Source of the DNA: Bartonella sp. AU18XJBT
GTDB lineage: Bacteria; Pseudomonadota; Alphaproteobacteria; Rhizobiales; Rhizobiaceae
Direction of reading: 5' to 3'
DNA length: 38,462 nucleotides
NCBI RefSeq assembly: GCF_028618595.1
Contig: NZ_JAQITE010000019.1
Coordinates: forward strand, 1 to 38,462
Made by a program: the position numbers and the translations under genes. Positions 1-8,271 of this stretch are shown here, one piece after another. Every line of letters starts with the position of its first letter. Within the stretch, counting starts at the first letter, position 1. A model generated the notes under the pieces. It was not told the origin of the DNA. It saw only the letters and a program-made list of their open reading frames with translations, and ran no database searches.

Positions 1-133
1 GACGTTAACTTTAGAATAGAGCATTCTTTAAACAATATCGCTTTTGACTCCAAAATTGAGTAAAATCCCATGCCTTTATGATGTTACAACGATTTTGAAG
101 TTTACCTGCTTATCTTTGTTTCAATAGGTGCCC

Positions 134-178
134 CCAAATTTGGGGTGACTAAATTCACTCAGCCCATATTTGGGCTCT
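134..178. promoter_or_regulatory. Two similar palindromes, possible operator pair
   Basis: CCCCAAATTTGGGG (134-147) is a perfect 14-base palindrome. AGCCCATATTTGGGCT (163-178) is a second inverted repeat with the same CCCAwATTTGGG-like core. Their centres are about 30 bases apart, close to three helical turns, as expected for a dimeric regulator binding one face of the DNA. No run of T follows, so a terminator is less likely. No regulator is identified. Confidence 0.3.
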
Positions 179-726
179 GTGCTTTAAATGTAACTTTTAA
201 ACGTTTTTTGATAGCTTGCTTTTATTCATTAAAAAGGCTTTTGATTTCATAAGATATAACTTTTTGAATTTCATTACCTTTATTTCCTACCTCGGTAAAA
301 AAATACCGTGGTTATAAAATCAATCTTGTCTTTAAATCCTTTGTGCAATCTTTATGAATTAAACCTATAAGCTTATGACAGTTTCAAACGATTATTCCTT
401 TTTAAGGTTTCGCTCAAAAAAGAGCAAAACTCATACCATTCTTTAAACGTATACAATTTATGTTATCGATAATTCCAAACAACTAAATTTTAAACAATGC
501 GATTTCTGCTGTGATAAAAACATATCATAAAATTTATGAACTGTTATGAATGATATCTGCTTTTCATTTCATTTGAATACACACATGCGTTATAATATTT
601 GCATCATGATTTGCTTTTTATGGTCTATTTATACGTGCTAATCTTATATAAAAAATGGTCAAATGAATCACGTATAAAAATGTGGATTCTTAAGTGGATT
701 CATGTAAAATAATTTCACACAACCTA

Positions 727-754
727 TTGACTTTATTGTGTTTTTTGATATGAT
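727..754 (+). promoter_or_regulatory. Sigma-70-like promoter upstream of trmL
   Basis: TTGACT (727-732) and TATGAT (749-754) are separated by 16 bases, a good match to the housekeeping consensus. The inverted repeat TGATAT-cga-ATATCA (751-765) overlaps the -10 box and the likely start site, and could bind a repressor. The promoter lies about 230 bases before the trmL start, so it would give a long structured leader. Confidence 0.45.
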
Positions 755-771
755 ATCGAATATCAACATAA

Positions 772-833
772 TGAGCCAATCCATTTCATGGATCGCTCAA
801 TAAAAGGAAGTCCCTAATAGAGAGATTCTCTCT
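772..833 (+). ncRNA. Two hairpins in the trmL leader, possible small RNA
   Basis: Just after the predicted start site, TGAGC-CA-ATCCAT-TTC-ATGGAT-C-GCTCA (772-799) folds into a long stem with two paired segments. AGAGAG-ATT-CTCTCT (819-833) forms a second hairpin with six pairs. Neither matches a riboswitch class that I recognise, and no T-run follows. It may be a structured 5' leader or an independent small RNA. Confidence 0.3.
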
Positions 834-987
834 TATCCTAAACAAAGCTGTGTACATAACTTTTTCCCTGAAATTTAAAGTGAATAAAAATTAAACGTAA
901 AAAAACATGTATTTCTCAAAGCATATTTTTCGAATAAATTGTAACGCTTCTTTACAAAGTCGAAAGAAAAATCATATTACAGAGAAC

Positions 988-1464
988 ATGACACTTCATA
1001 TAGCTCTTTTCCAACCTGATATTGCTGGTAATACTGGAACGATTTTACGTCTTAGCGCTTGTTTTGGTTTACATGTGCACATTATTGAACCTGCAGGCTT
1101 TAATCTGTCGGATCGTAATCTCAAACGCGCAGGATTGGATTATCTCGAATATGCTTCCTTAGAACGGCACATTGATTGGCAACATTTTATAAGCTCCATG
1201 AAACACTTTAACCGCCGTCTGTTGCTTTTAAGTACAAAAGCAACAACATGCTATACGCAGATATGCTATCAAAAAAATGATGTTTTACTTTTTGGTCGTG
1301 AAACAGCTGGCGTTCCCGATTATGTTTATGAAGCGGCCGATTACACATTGAAAATTCCCATGCAACCACAAGCACGCTCTCTAAATCTCGCCATGTGCGT
1401 AGCCATAACAACAGGAGAAGCATTGCGCCAAATTGGTTATCATGAAAGAAACTGTAATCTATAA
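988..1464 (+). CDS. trmL: tRNA (cytidine(34)-2'-O)-methyltransferase TrmL
   Basis: SPOUT-family methyltransferase that 2'-O-methylates the wobble base of tRNA-Leu isoacceptors using S-adenosylmethionine. The three SPOUT motifs are visible in order: NTGTILRLSACFG near residues 15-27, LLFGRETAGVP near 99-109, and ARSLNLAMCVAI near 128-139, which build the trefoil knot and cofactor pocket. I chose the ATG at 988 (158 residues, the usual family length). The frame is open back to an ATG at 907, but those 27 extra residues are basic and unlike the family. The gene stands alone; the next gene is on the other strand 570 bases away. Confidence 0.92.
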   Translation: MTLHIALFQPDIAGNTGTILRLSACFGLHVHIIEPAGFNLSDRNLKRAGLDYLEYASLERHIDWQHFISSMKHFNRRLLLLSTKATTCYTQICYQKNDVLLFGRETAGVPDYVYEAADYTLKIPMQPQARSLNLAMCVAITTGEALRQIGYHERNCNL

Positions 1465-2031
1465 AAACAAACCAATTCCATTAAAATATTTAATAGAATA
1501 ACAAAAATACATGATATATGGTTTTAAATAATTAAAAAATATTTTTTATAAAATATAATGAGTGATTAAACACGAAAAACAATATACAACATATAAAGAA
1601 CAGTTAGAGCATATAACGCCTATCATTTTTCAACAATAAATTGCTGATAAAATAAATATTTCTTAGTGCCCATCACATCAATTTCATATCACCACCTATA
1701 AATGATTAAATACTCCTGATAGTAAAAATCCATTAGATATCCCCCTTTTTATGCCCATACAAAGTGCAAACCTCTATCATTATTCTCTTATCCGTTCTCA
1801 CTTTCAAGAATCCTTATTTTTGAGATGGTTTTTAAGAGACATTTTTCCTCGTAATCATTTTTCCTCACACGATTTCCTCTACTTGTGACCGTGTAAGGCA
1901 ATAATTTTGATTAATGTAATATGAACAGGTTTGAAATAACCTTACAATATTTAGAGCTCTTATTTCACATGAAGAATAATAAATTATTATTATAAATTAA
2001 TATGTTGACTTTAAAAATATAAACAGAAATA
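1465..2031. other. Convergent intergenic stretch between trmL and cca
   Basis: A very AT-rich stretch between the 3' ends of two convergent genes. No credible gene, tRNA or strong terminator hairpin was seen. Nothing else is supported. Confidence 0.6.
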
Positions 2032-3285
2032 TTATAAATCAATTTTTTCTAATAATGCATGGCGGTCCATTAAAAATCCGCTTTCAACCCATATCATTTC
2101 TAACTCTTTAAGCTTTTTTCCTAAAAGCACACCTTTAGCAAAACCTTTCTTTATTAAATCGTTACCATTAATGGGAAAAGTTGGAATCTGCCATTTTTTG
2201 GCAAGTTGATGAAGCTTGACATAATCCTCTGCTCTTTGCAAAGCATCACTTTTTTCCAGATTATCGAGATGTGATGCAGCGACAGACAACGATAATTGAT
2301 CTAAAACTGGCTGTCGTCCATGAAAATAAATCAGTTTTTGCACAAAATGATCAGAACAATTTTGGTTTATTATTTCTAACTCTGCCCATTCTTTTAATCG
2401 TGTTGTTTCTTTATGGGAAAAATGCAAGCGCTGAGCCATTTCATGAAGACGTATGAGGTCAGGAGGAAGAAGGCTTTCTAGCCGTAACAATGGATCAACA
2501 TTCCAACCAAGAGCCTGCTCTGTCTTTACCAATGCGTGAATTGCATCAATACCCCATCTTTCTGTTTCAGGAAAAATGAGTGTCAAAATTCTGCTTTGTC
2601 GCATCCATAAAAGAGCACGCGTTGGATCAAACGCTGCAAGAAGCTTTTTCATTTCTGCCCAAATCCGTTCAGAAGAAAGTTTTTTTAAGCCGTGTTTTAG
2701 ACGAACACATGCCTTCAATCCCTGCACATCAGGTCGCTCTGCTCCATACCACGCAAAAAAGCGAAAAAAACGTAAAATACGCAAATAATCTTCGCAAATA
2801 CGATCTTCTGCAACCCCAATAAAACGAACTGTTCGGCTAGCAATATCACTCAAACCTCCCACATCATCATAAAGATTGCCAGCAGCATCACAATAAAGCG
2901 CATTTATCGTAAAATCTCGCCGTTCAGCATCTTTTTTCCAATCACGACCAAATGCCACTTTTGCATGACGACCATCTGTTTCAATATCGCAGCGAAGCGT
3001 TGTAACCTCATAAGAACATGAATGAGCAACTACTGTTATTGTACCAAAAGCAATCCCTGTAGGAATAGCTTTAAATCCTGCTTCTTCTACACGTGCAATA
3101 ACCTGTTGCGGCAAACAAGTTGTTGCAATATCAATATCACTAATAGGCTGCCCTAGCAGTTGATTGCGCACTGCGCCCCCTACAATACGCGCCTCCTCTC
3201 CCTCCAAAGACAAAACATGAAGAAGTGTTTGGACATCTCTTTGTTGTAACCACGAAACCTGTTTGAAGTTCTGTCTTATATTCAC
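2032..3285 (-). CDS. cca: CCA tRNA nucleotidyltransferase
   Basis: Class II nucleotidyltransferase that adds or repairs the 3'-CCA end of tRNAs. The head domain has RIVGGAVRN (33-41), followed by the metal-binding carboxylates of DIDIAT (D50, D52). RRDFTINAL (122-130) and EDYLRILRFFRF (165-176) are the conserved neck and nucleotide-recognition segments of CCA-adding enzymes and poly(A) polymerase relatives. The 417-residue length fits the alphaproteobacterial form, and no HD domain is apparent. The start is a GTG preceded by AAGGTTAAAGG. The gene is transcribed away from the MoxR operon and shares a 247-base upstream region with it. The CCA-adding rather than poly(A) role is inferred from the motifs and length. 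Confidence 0.9.
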   Translation of the reverse strand: MNIRQNFKQVSWLQQRDVQTLLHVLSLEGEEARIVGGAVRNQLLGQPISDIDIATTCLPQQVIARVEEAGFKAIPTGIAFGTITVVAHSCSYEVTTLRCDIETDGRHAKVAFGRDWKKDAERRDFTINALYCDAAGNLYDDVGGLSDIASRTVRFIGVAEDRICEDYLRILRFFRFFAWYGAERPDVQGLKACVRLKHGLKKLSSERIWAEMKKLLAAFDPTRALLWMRQSRILTLIFPETERWGIDAIHALVKTEQALGWNVDPLLRLESLLPPDLIRLHEMAQRLHFSHKETTRLKEWAELEIINQNCSDHFVQKLIYFHGRQPVLDQLSLSVAASHLDNLEKSDALQRAEDYVKLHQLAKKWQIPTFPINGNDLIKKGFAKGVLLGKKLKELEMIWVESGFLMDRHALLEKIDL

Positions 3286-3532
3286 CCTTTAACCTTTCAA
3301 AAAAGTTGTCTTCATTTCTTTAAAGAATTCCCTTCATAAAACAAAATTTTTAAGACATCCCTTATAAAACACATCCATTCCGTCCAAAGAAACTTTTCTC
3401 TTCTTATATACGAATATAAAAAAACGGCATATGATACTTCATTTCTTCTCATTTTCTGTTACAAACAATAAGATATCCATTATCATGCAGAGAAAATTAC
3501 CATTTTTGCGACAAACGCCTTAAGGAAGAAAT

Positions 3533-4564
3533 ATGAGTCAACATGATCCATCATCCAATTCTGTAAAAAAGGTCAATATCAATCATGAAGCTCAAGTCAT
3601 TATTGATGATATTGATACGGCACACAAAGAATTGGACATTTTACAACAAGAAATTGACAAAGTTATTTTTGGGCAAAATCAGGTCATCGAATATGCTTTA
3701 ATCGCTATTTTTGCTGGTGGTCACGCCCTTCTTGTCGGTGCTCCTGGACTTGCAAAAACACGTCTTGTTGAAACATTAGGAACAGTCTTAGGGCTTGATG
3801 AAAAACGCATCCAATTTACCCCTGACTTAATGCCGTCGGATATTATTGGTTCTGAAATTATGGATTCTGATAAAGACGGTAAACGTTCTTTTCGATACAT
3901 TCAAGGTCCTATTTTCACGCAACTTCTCATGGCCGATGAAATCAACCGTGCTTCTCCACGGACACAGTCAGCCCTTTTACAAGCTATGCAAGAATATCAT
4001 GTTACTGTTGCAGGTAATCGTTATGATTTGCCACAACCTTTTCATGTTCTTGCAACGCAAAATCCTCTCGAACAAGAAGGGACCTATCCACTTCCTGAAG
4101 CACAACTGGATCGCTTTTTGATGCAAATCGATATTGACTATCCTGACCTCACAACAGAGCGACGGATCATTTTAGAAACAACAAAAGAAAAGAAATTAAA
4201 TGCAAAACCAATTTTATCCGCCAAAAAATTGCAAAAAATTCAAAATATCGTTCGCAAAATGCCTCTTTCAGAAAATGTGCTCGAAGCTATTTTAAAAATT
4301 GTCCGCTCAACTCGTCCTCATAAAGACAATAGCCTTGCTAATACTTATGTTTCTTGGGGACCTGGTCCACGGGCATCACAAGCCCTTTCACTTTGTGTTC
4401 GCGCCCGTGCTCTTTATTATGGACGCTTAGCCCCCTCACTTGATGATGTTGAAGCATTGGCCTATCCCGTATTACAACATCGCATGGCTCTTAATTTTTC
4501 TGCTCGTGCTGAAGATATAACCGTAAAAGATATTATCAATAACCTTGTGAAAGATGCTCTTTGA
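3533..4564 (+). CDS. MoxR-family AAA+ ATPase
   Basis: AAA+ chaperone-like ATPase of the MoxR family, which usually works with von Willebrand A-domain partners to mature or remodel protein complexes. Walker A is GAPGLAKT (69-76), Walker B is LLMADEIN (131-138), and sensor 1 is in ATQNP (about 174-178). The 343-residue length is typical. The start is supported by AAGGAAG five bases upstream. It heads a four-gene operon in which every junction overlaps or abuts; the stop here directly touches the next ATG. The target complex is not known from sequence. Family confidence is high, physiological role is open. Confidence 0.9.
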   Translation: MSQHDPSSNSVKKVNINHEAQVIIDDIDTAHKELDILQQEIDKVIFGQNQVIEYALIAIFAGGHALLVGAPGLAKTRLVETLGTVLGLDEKRIQFTPDLMPSDIIGSEIMDSDKDGKRSFRYIQGPIFTQLLMADEINRASPRTQSALLQAMQEYHVTVAGNRYDLPQPFHVLATQNPLEQEGTYPLPEAQLDRFLMQIDIDYPDLTTERRIILETTKEKKLNAKPILSAKKLQKIQNIVRKMPLSENVLEAILKIVRSTRPHKDNSLANTYVSWGPGPRASQALSLCVRARALYYGRLAPSLDDVEALAYPVLQHRMALNFSARAEDITVKDIINNLVKDAL

Positions 4565-5476
4565 ATGGCTATTGGCAAAAAAGTTTTACAAAAGCCTCCA
4601 TTGTCGCTGACAAATGAGCTGCATAAGGATACTGGCAAAATGCCATATTTCCTTTTACAAGCGCGTCATATCGCTAATACACTGATAACCGGATGGCATG
4701 GACAACGTAAACGTGGTAATGGGGAAAACTTTTGGCAATTTCGTCCCTATATGGAAGGAGAATCCATTGCCCGCATTGATTGGCGTCGCTCAGCGCGTGA
4801 TGAAAATACGTATCTCCGCGAACACGAATGGCAAATGACACAAATCGTTTGGCTCTGCCCCGATCAGAGCGCGTCAATGCATTACTGTTCGCGCTTTTCT
4901 AAAATCTCTAAAGGTAATCATGCCATTATTCTTACCCTTACCCTAGCATCCCTTCTTGCACGCAGTGGCGAACATATTGCTATTCCCAACTTAATGCCCC
5001 CCACGATAACATCCAATGTTGTAGAACGAATAGCCTTTGCTTTAGAAAATCATTCAGATGAAAATTCATTTCCGGATTTTTCAACGGTTACACGCTTTGC
5101 GCATGTTATTATAATGAGTGATTTTCTCGACTCTCCTGAAAAAATCATCCAACATTTAACCGTTTTAACTACAAAACAGGTGACAGCTCATTTAATTGAA
5201 ATTTCTGATCCCGCAGAAGAAAGCTTTCCCTACGCAGGCCACACAGAATTTTTTGATCCTGAAACAAAAGAGAAATATGTTTCCACAAAAGCAGAAGATC
5301 TTCGTAAGAGCTATTGCAAACTATATCAAGCAAGGCGACAAGAGTTGGTAAATTTTTGCGCACGCCAAGGATGGTCTTATCATGTTAGTACAACGGATCA
5401 ACCTTTAACAGAGACCATTTTTCATCTTGCAAATACAATGGGCGGCTCTCCATTGCAAAAAAGGAGGGCGCTTTGA
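4565..5476 (+). CDS. DUF58 domain protein, MoxR partner
   Basis: DUF58 proteins are the standard companions of MoxR ATPases and carry a degenerate von Willebrand A-like fold. The hallmark block FRPYMEGESIAR followed by IDWRRSARDE lies at residues 59-80. A later segment, VWLCPDQSASMHY, is in the position of the metal-ion-dependent adhesion motif. No membrane segment is evident, so the protein is likely cytoplasmic. The ATG follows the MoxR stop with no gap, indicating translational coupling. Its 3' end overlaps the start of the next gene. Confidence 0.88.
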   Translation: MAIGKKVLQKPPLSLTNELHKDTGKMPYFLLQARHIANTLITGWHGQRKRGNGENFWQFRPYMEGESIARIDWRRSARDENTYLREHEWQMTQIVWLCPDQSASMHYCSRFSKISKGNHAIILTLTLASLLARSGEHIAIPNLMPPTITSNVVERIAFALENHSDENSFPDFSTVTRFAHVIIMSDFLDSPEKIIQHLTVLTTKQVTAHLIEISDPAEESFPYAGHTEFFDPETKEKYVSTKAEDLRKSYCKLYQARRQELVNFCARQGWSYHVSTTDQPLTETIFHLANTMGGSPLQKRRAL

Positions 5477-8271
5477 GTTTTGCTGCTCCCTTTCTTTTAC
5501 TAGGGCTTTTGTTCCTACCGGTTATTTGGTGGCTGTTGCGGATAACCCCTCCATCTCCGCGTAAAGAGCTTTTTCCTCCGTTACGCTTCTTACCCAAACC
5601 AACTCATCAGCAAGAAACAGCAAAATATACACCTTGGTGGTTGCTCTTGTTGCGTTTAACCATAGCAGCACTTGTTATCATAGCTTTAGCACGCCCCACT
5701 TGGAATCAAAAAACAATCAGCTTTTCCGGATCTCAACCCCTTGCACTCATTATTGATAATGGTTGGGCTTCTGTAAAAGAATGGAAAAAGCGCATCTCTA
5801 TCGCTGAAATGCTCCTTACACAGGCAGAAAAACAGCAAAAAAATATTTATCTTGTTGCAACAGCTGAAAATGATATCTCTAATATAGAGCCCCAACCAGC
5901 CAAGATTATAAAACAGCATTTAATGCATTTGCAACCACGTCCTTGGCCTGTCAACCGTGTGCATGTCTTAAAAAAGCTCAGAAAAATAACCAAAGGAAAA
6001 CCTCTTGATATTGCTTATTTAAGTGATGGATTACAAACAAATGAAGATGAGCAAACTTTTGCTTTGCTTGAAGAATTAAAACCTGAAAAATTCTTATGGT
6101 ATTTGGCGGATATTTCCGATTTAATCGGCATAACATCCGTAGAAAATAATGATGGAAGCATGGTCGCGCGTATTATCCGCTCAACAACACACGGCAAAAC
6201 TTCCGCTACACTCAACCTCTACGATTCAAACAATCAACTTCTCGGTCAATTTACGAAACATTTCTCTGAAGGAGAAACAACAGCTCTTGTCCCTTTTGAT
6301 GTACCACTTGAACTACGCAATGATATCGCTTGGATAAAAATAAATAATCAAAACCATGCTGCTGCAACCTTCTTGGTAGACAGCCATAACAGGATAAGCC
6401 GTGTTGCTCTTCTATCACCCGATACCAATGAAATGGCACAGCCTTTACTTTCTCCATTTTATTACATTATCAAAGCATTACAGGGATATACACAGCTTAT
6501 AACAGCCGGAGGAAGAGAGCTTTCAACAGATATTGAATATTTGCTTAAACAAAATCCATCTGTTTTCATTATGAGCGACATGGTTAACATGCCTGAAAAA
6601 GCAGAAAAAAAACTTTCTGATTTTGTGAATAAAGGGGGAACACTCATCCGCTTTGCAGGAGAAAAACTCAGTAGTGCAAAACATTATGATAATCTCCTTC
6701 CGATACCGCTGCGTCAGGGTCAACGTTTCCTTGGAAGTATTATGTCTTGGACAAAACCACAAAAGCTTGCCCCTTTTGCAAAAAATAGTTTTTTCTTCGA
6801 TCTTCCTTTTCCAGAAGATGTCTCTGTCTCGCGCCAAATCCTCGCAGAACCAACCCCAGATCTTTTTGAAAAAACGTGGCTTAGCCTTGCGGATGGCACC
6901 CCTCTTATTACCGCAGCAAAACGTGGTAAAGGAACCCTCATTCTCATTCATGTTGCTCCTGACCCAACATGGTCTAATCTTCCTCTTTCTGGCTTTTTTG
7001 CACAAATGTTGCAAAAACTCATCACATTAGGGGCTAACAAAAACACAAACCTAACACATAGAGAAAAAAGAACAATGGTACAAAACCCATGGCGAACCAT
7101 AGCTGCTGACGGACAATTACAAATACCGCCTTCTGATGTTATTCCACTGGTCTTTGACTCTCAAAATCCACCCCATCCTTCCTATCATACTCCTCCAGGA
7201 CTTTATGGTGTCAAAAACGATTTTTATGCACTCAATCTCTTAACTTATTCGTCGCACTTGATGAAACAATCATCATTGCCAACTTCTCTTAATAAAAGTC
7301 CTTTATCTTATGATACAAAAGAAAAAAATCTTATCGGTCTACTTTTAGGATTAGCCGTCTTATTATTCGCCTTTGACAATTTTCTCATTTTATGGATGGG
7401 AGATATTTTTTCTTTCATGAAACGGCGTAATATGTTTCTTCTCCCTTTTATAAGTCTTATTGCCTTGTTTTCATATGATCCAACTCTTCATGCACAAACG
7501 AAAGAAAATCATCATGATAGTGTACAAGCTGCTGGTGCAACACATCTTGCCTATGTTATAACCAATAATCATGAAATTGATACAACAAGTAAAAGTGGTC
7601 TAGAAGCGTTAAGTCAATTTATCGCAGAGCGCACAATGCTTACCCCAGGCTCTGTTACAGCACTTGATCTCGATAAAGATGAACTCTCTTTTTATCCTCT
7701 TATTTACTGGCCAATTGATGTTAAAAGTCCTATACCAACCCCCAAAAGCCTTGAAAAAATAAATAACTTTATGAAACATGGGGGAACAATTTTATTTGAT
7801 ACGCGCGATCAGATAAAGAGCAATCTTAATCTTGAAGGAGATGCAACTCCTGAAACGCAAAGATTACGGGATATCTTAAAAGAGTTAAATATTCCATCTA
7901 TTGAGCCCGCATCAACGGATCATGTTGTTGCACGTTCTTTTTATATTATTCCAGATTTTCCTGGTCTCTATCGTGGTTCACCTTTATGGATTGAATCCTC
8001 ATCAACAAACAAAAAAAATAAAAACTCTCTTGCCAGCGGTGATAATGTAAGTTCTCTTCTCATCACTGCCAATAACTTTGCCGGTGCGTGGGCACTCGAT
8101 GAAAAAGGAACATGGAAATATCCCCTTGTGCCCAATGATCCAATGCAACGTCTATGGGCATTTCGTGCAGGTTTAAATATTGTCCTTTATGTTCTTACAG
8201 GAAACTATAAAGCGGATCAAGTTCATGTTCCAGCACTCTTGGAACGTTTTAAAAGAGAAAGAAGGCAATGA
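5473..8271 (+). CDS. BatA-like membrane protein with C-terminal DUF4159 domain
   Basis: A 932-residue membrane protein. The N-terminus has two hydrophobic segments (about 3-24 and 55-77) in the BatA/TIGR02226-like arrangement, followed by a von Willebrand A-like region. Two further membrane segments come near residues 615-660, and a DUF4159 domain (amidotransferase-like fold) fills the C-terminus from about 690. The start is a TTG at 5473 that overlaps the previous stop as TTGA, strongly supported by AAGGAGG five bases upstream; no ATG is nearby. It ends in an ATGA overlap with the next gene. With MoxR and DUF58 it probably forms an envelope complex related to the Bat (aerotolerance) systems; its precise role is unknown. 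Confidence 0.82.
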   Translation: MSFAAPFLLLGLLFLPVIWWLLRITPPSPRKELFPPLRFLPKPTHQQETAKYTPWWLLLLRLTIAALVIIALARPTWNQKTISFSGSQPLALIIDNGWASVKEWKKRISIAEMLLTQAEKQQKNIYLVATAENDISNIEPQPAKIIKQHLMHLQPRPWPVNRVHVLKKLRKITKGKPLDIAYLSDGLQTNEDEQTFALLEELKPEKFLWYLADISDLIGITSVENNDGSMVARIIRSTTHGKTSATLNLYDSNNQLLGQFTKHFSEGETTALVPFDVPLELRNDIAWIKINNQNHAAATFLVDSHNRISRVALLSPDTNEMAQPLLSPFYYIIKALQGYTQLITAGGRELSTDIEYLLKQNPSVFIMSDMVNMPEKAEKKLSDFVNKGGTLIRFAGEKLSSAKHYDNLLPIPLRQGQRFLGSIMSWTKPQKLAPFAKNSFFFDLPFPEDVSVSRQILAEPTPDLFEKTWLSLADGTPLITAAKRGKGTLILIHVAPDPTWSNLPLSGFFAQMLQKLITLGANKNTNLTHREKRTMVQNPWRTIAADGQLQIPPSDVIPLVFDSQNPPHPSYHTPPGLYGVKNDFYALNLLTYSSHLMKQSSLPTSLNKSPLSYDTKEKNLIGLLLGLAVLLFAFDNFLILWMGDIFSFMKRRNMFLLPFISLIALFSYDPTLHAQTKENHHDSVQAAGATHLAYVITNNHEIDTTSKSGLEALSQFIAERTMLTPGSVTALDLDKDELSFYPLIYWPIDVKSPIPTPKSLEKINNFMKHGGTILFDTRDQIKSNLNLEGDATPETQRLRDILKELNIPSIEPASTDHVVARSFYIIPDFPGLYRGSPLWIESSSTNKKNKNSLASGDNVSSLLITANNFAGAWALDEKGTWKYPLVPNDPMQRLWAFRAGLNIVLYVLTGNYKADQVHVPALLERFKRERRQ

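Larger units (their letters stand above)
1..987. other. Gene-free leader region upstream of trmL
   Basis: No open reading frame of recognisable origin is seen on either strand here. The stretch is AT-rich and holds two short palindromes (134-178), a sigma-70-like promoter (727-754) and two hairpins (772-833), listed separately. The rest shows nothing I can name. The lack of coding sequence is seen directly; whether it carries an unannotated small RNA is inference. Confidence 0.6.

Noticed and set aside
573-596. TTGAAT and TATAAT as a promoter
   Set aside because: Only 12 bases separate the two boxes, too few for sigma-70.
907-987. N-terminal extension of TrmL from an upstream ATG
   Set aside because: The extra 27 residues do not resemble TrmL, and the inner ATG gives the normal family length.
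6523-7014. A 163-codon frame on the minus strand inside the BatA/DUF4159 gene
   Set aside because: It is antisense to a convincing gene, with unusual cysteine- and arginine-rich composition and no known motif.
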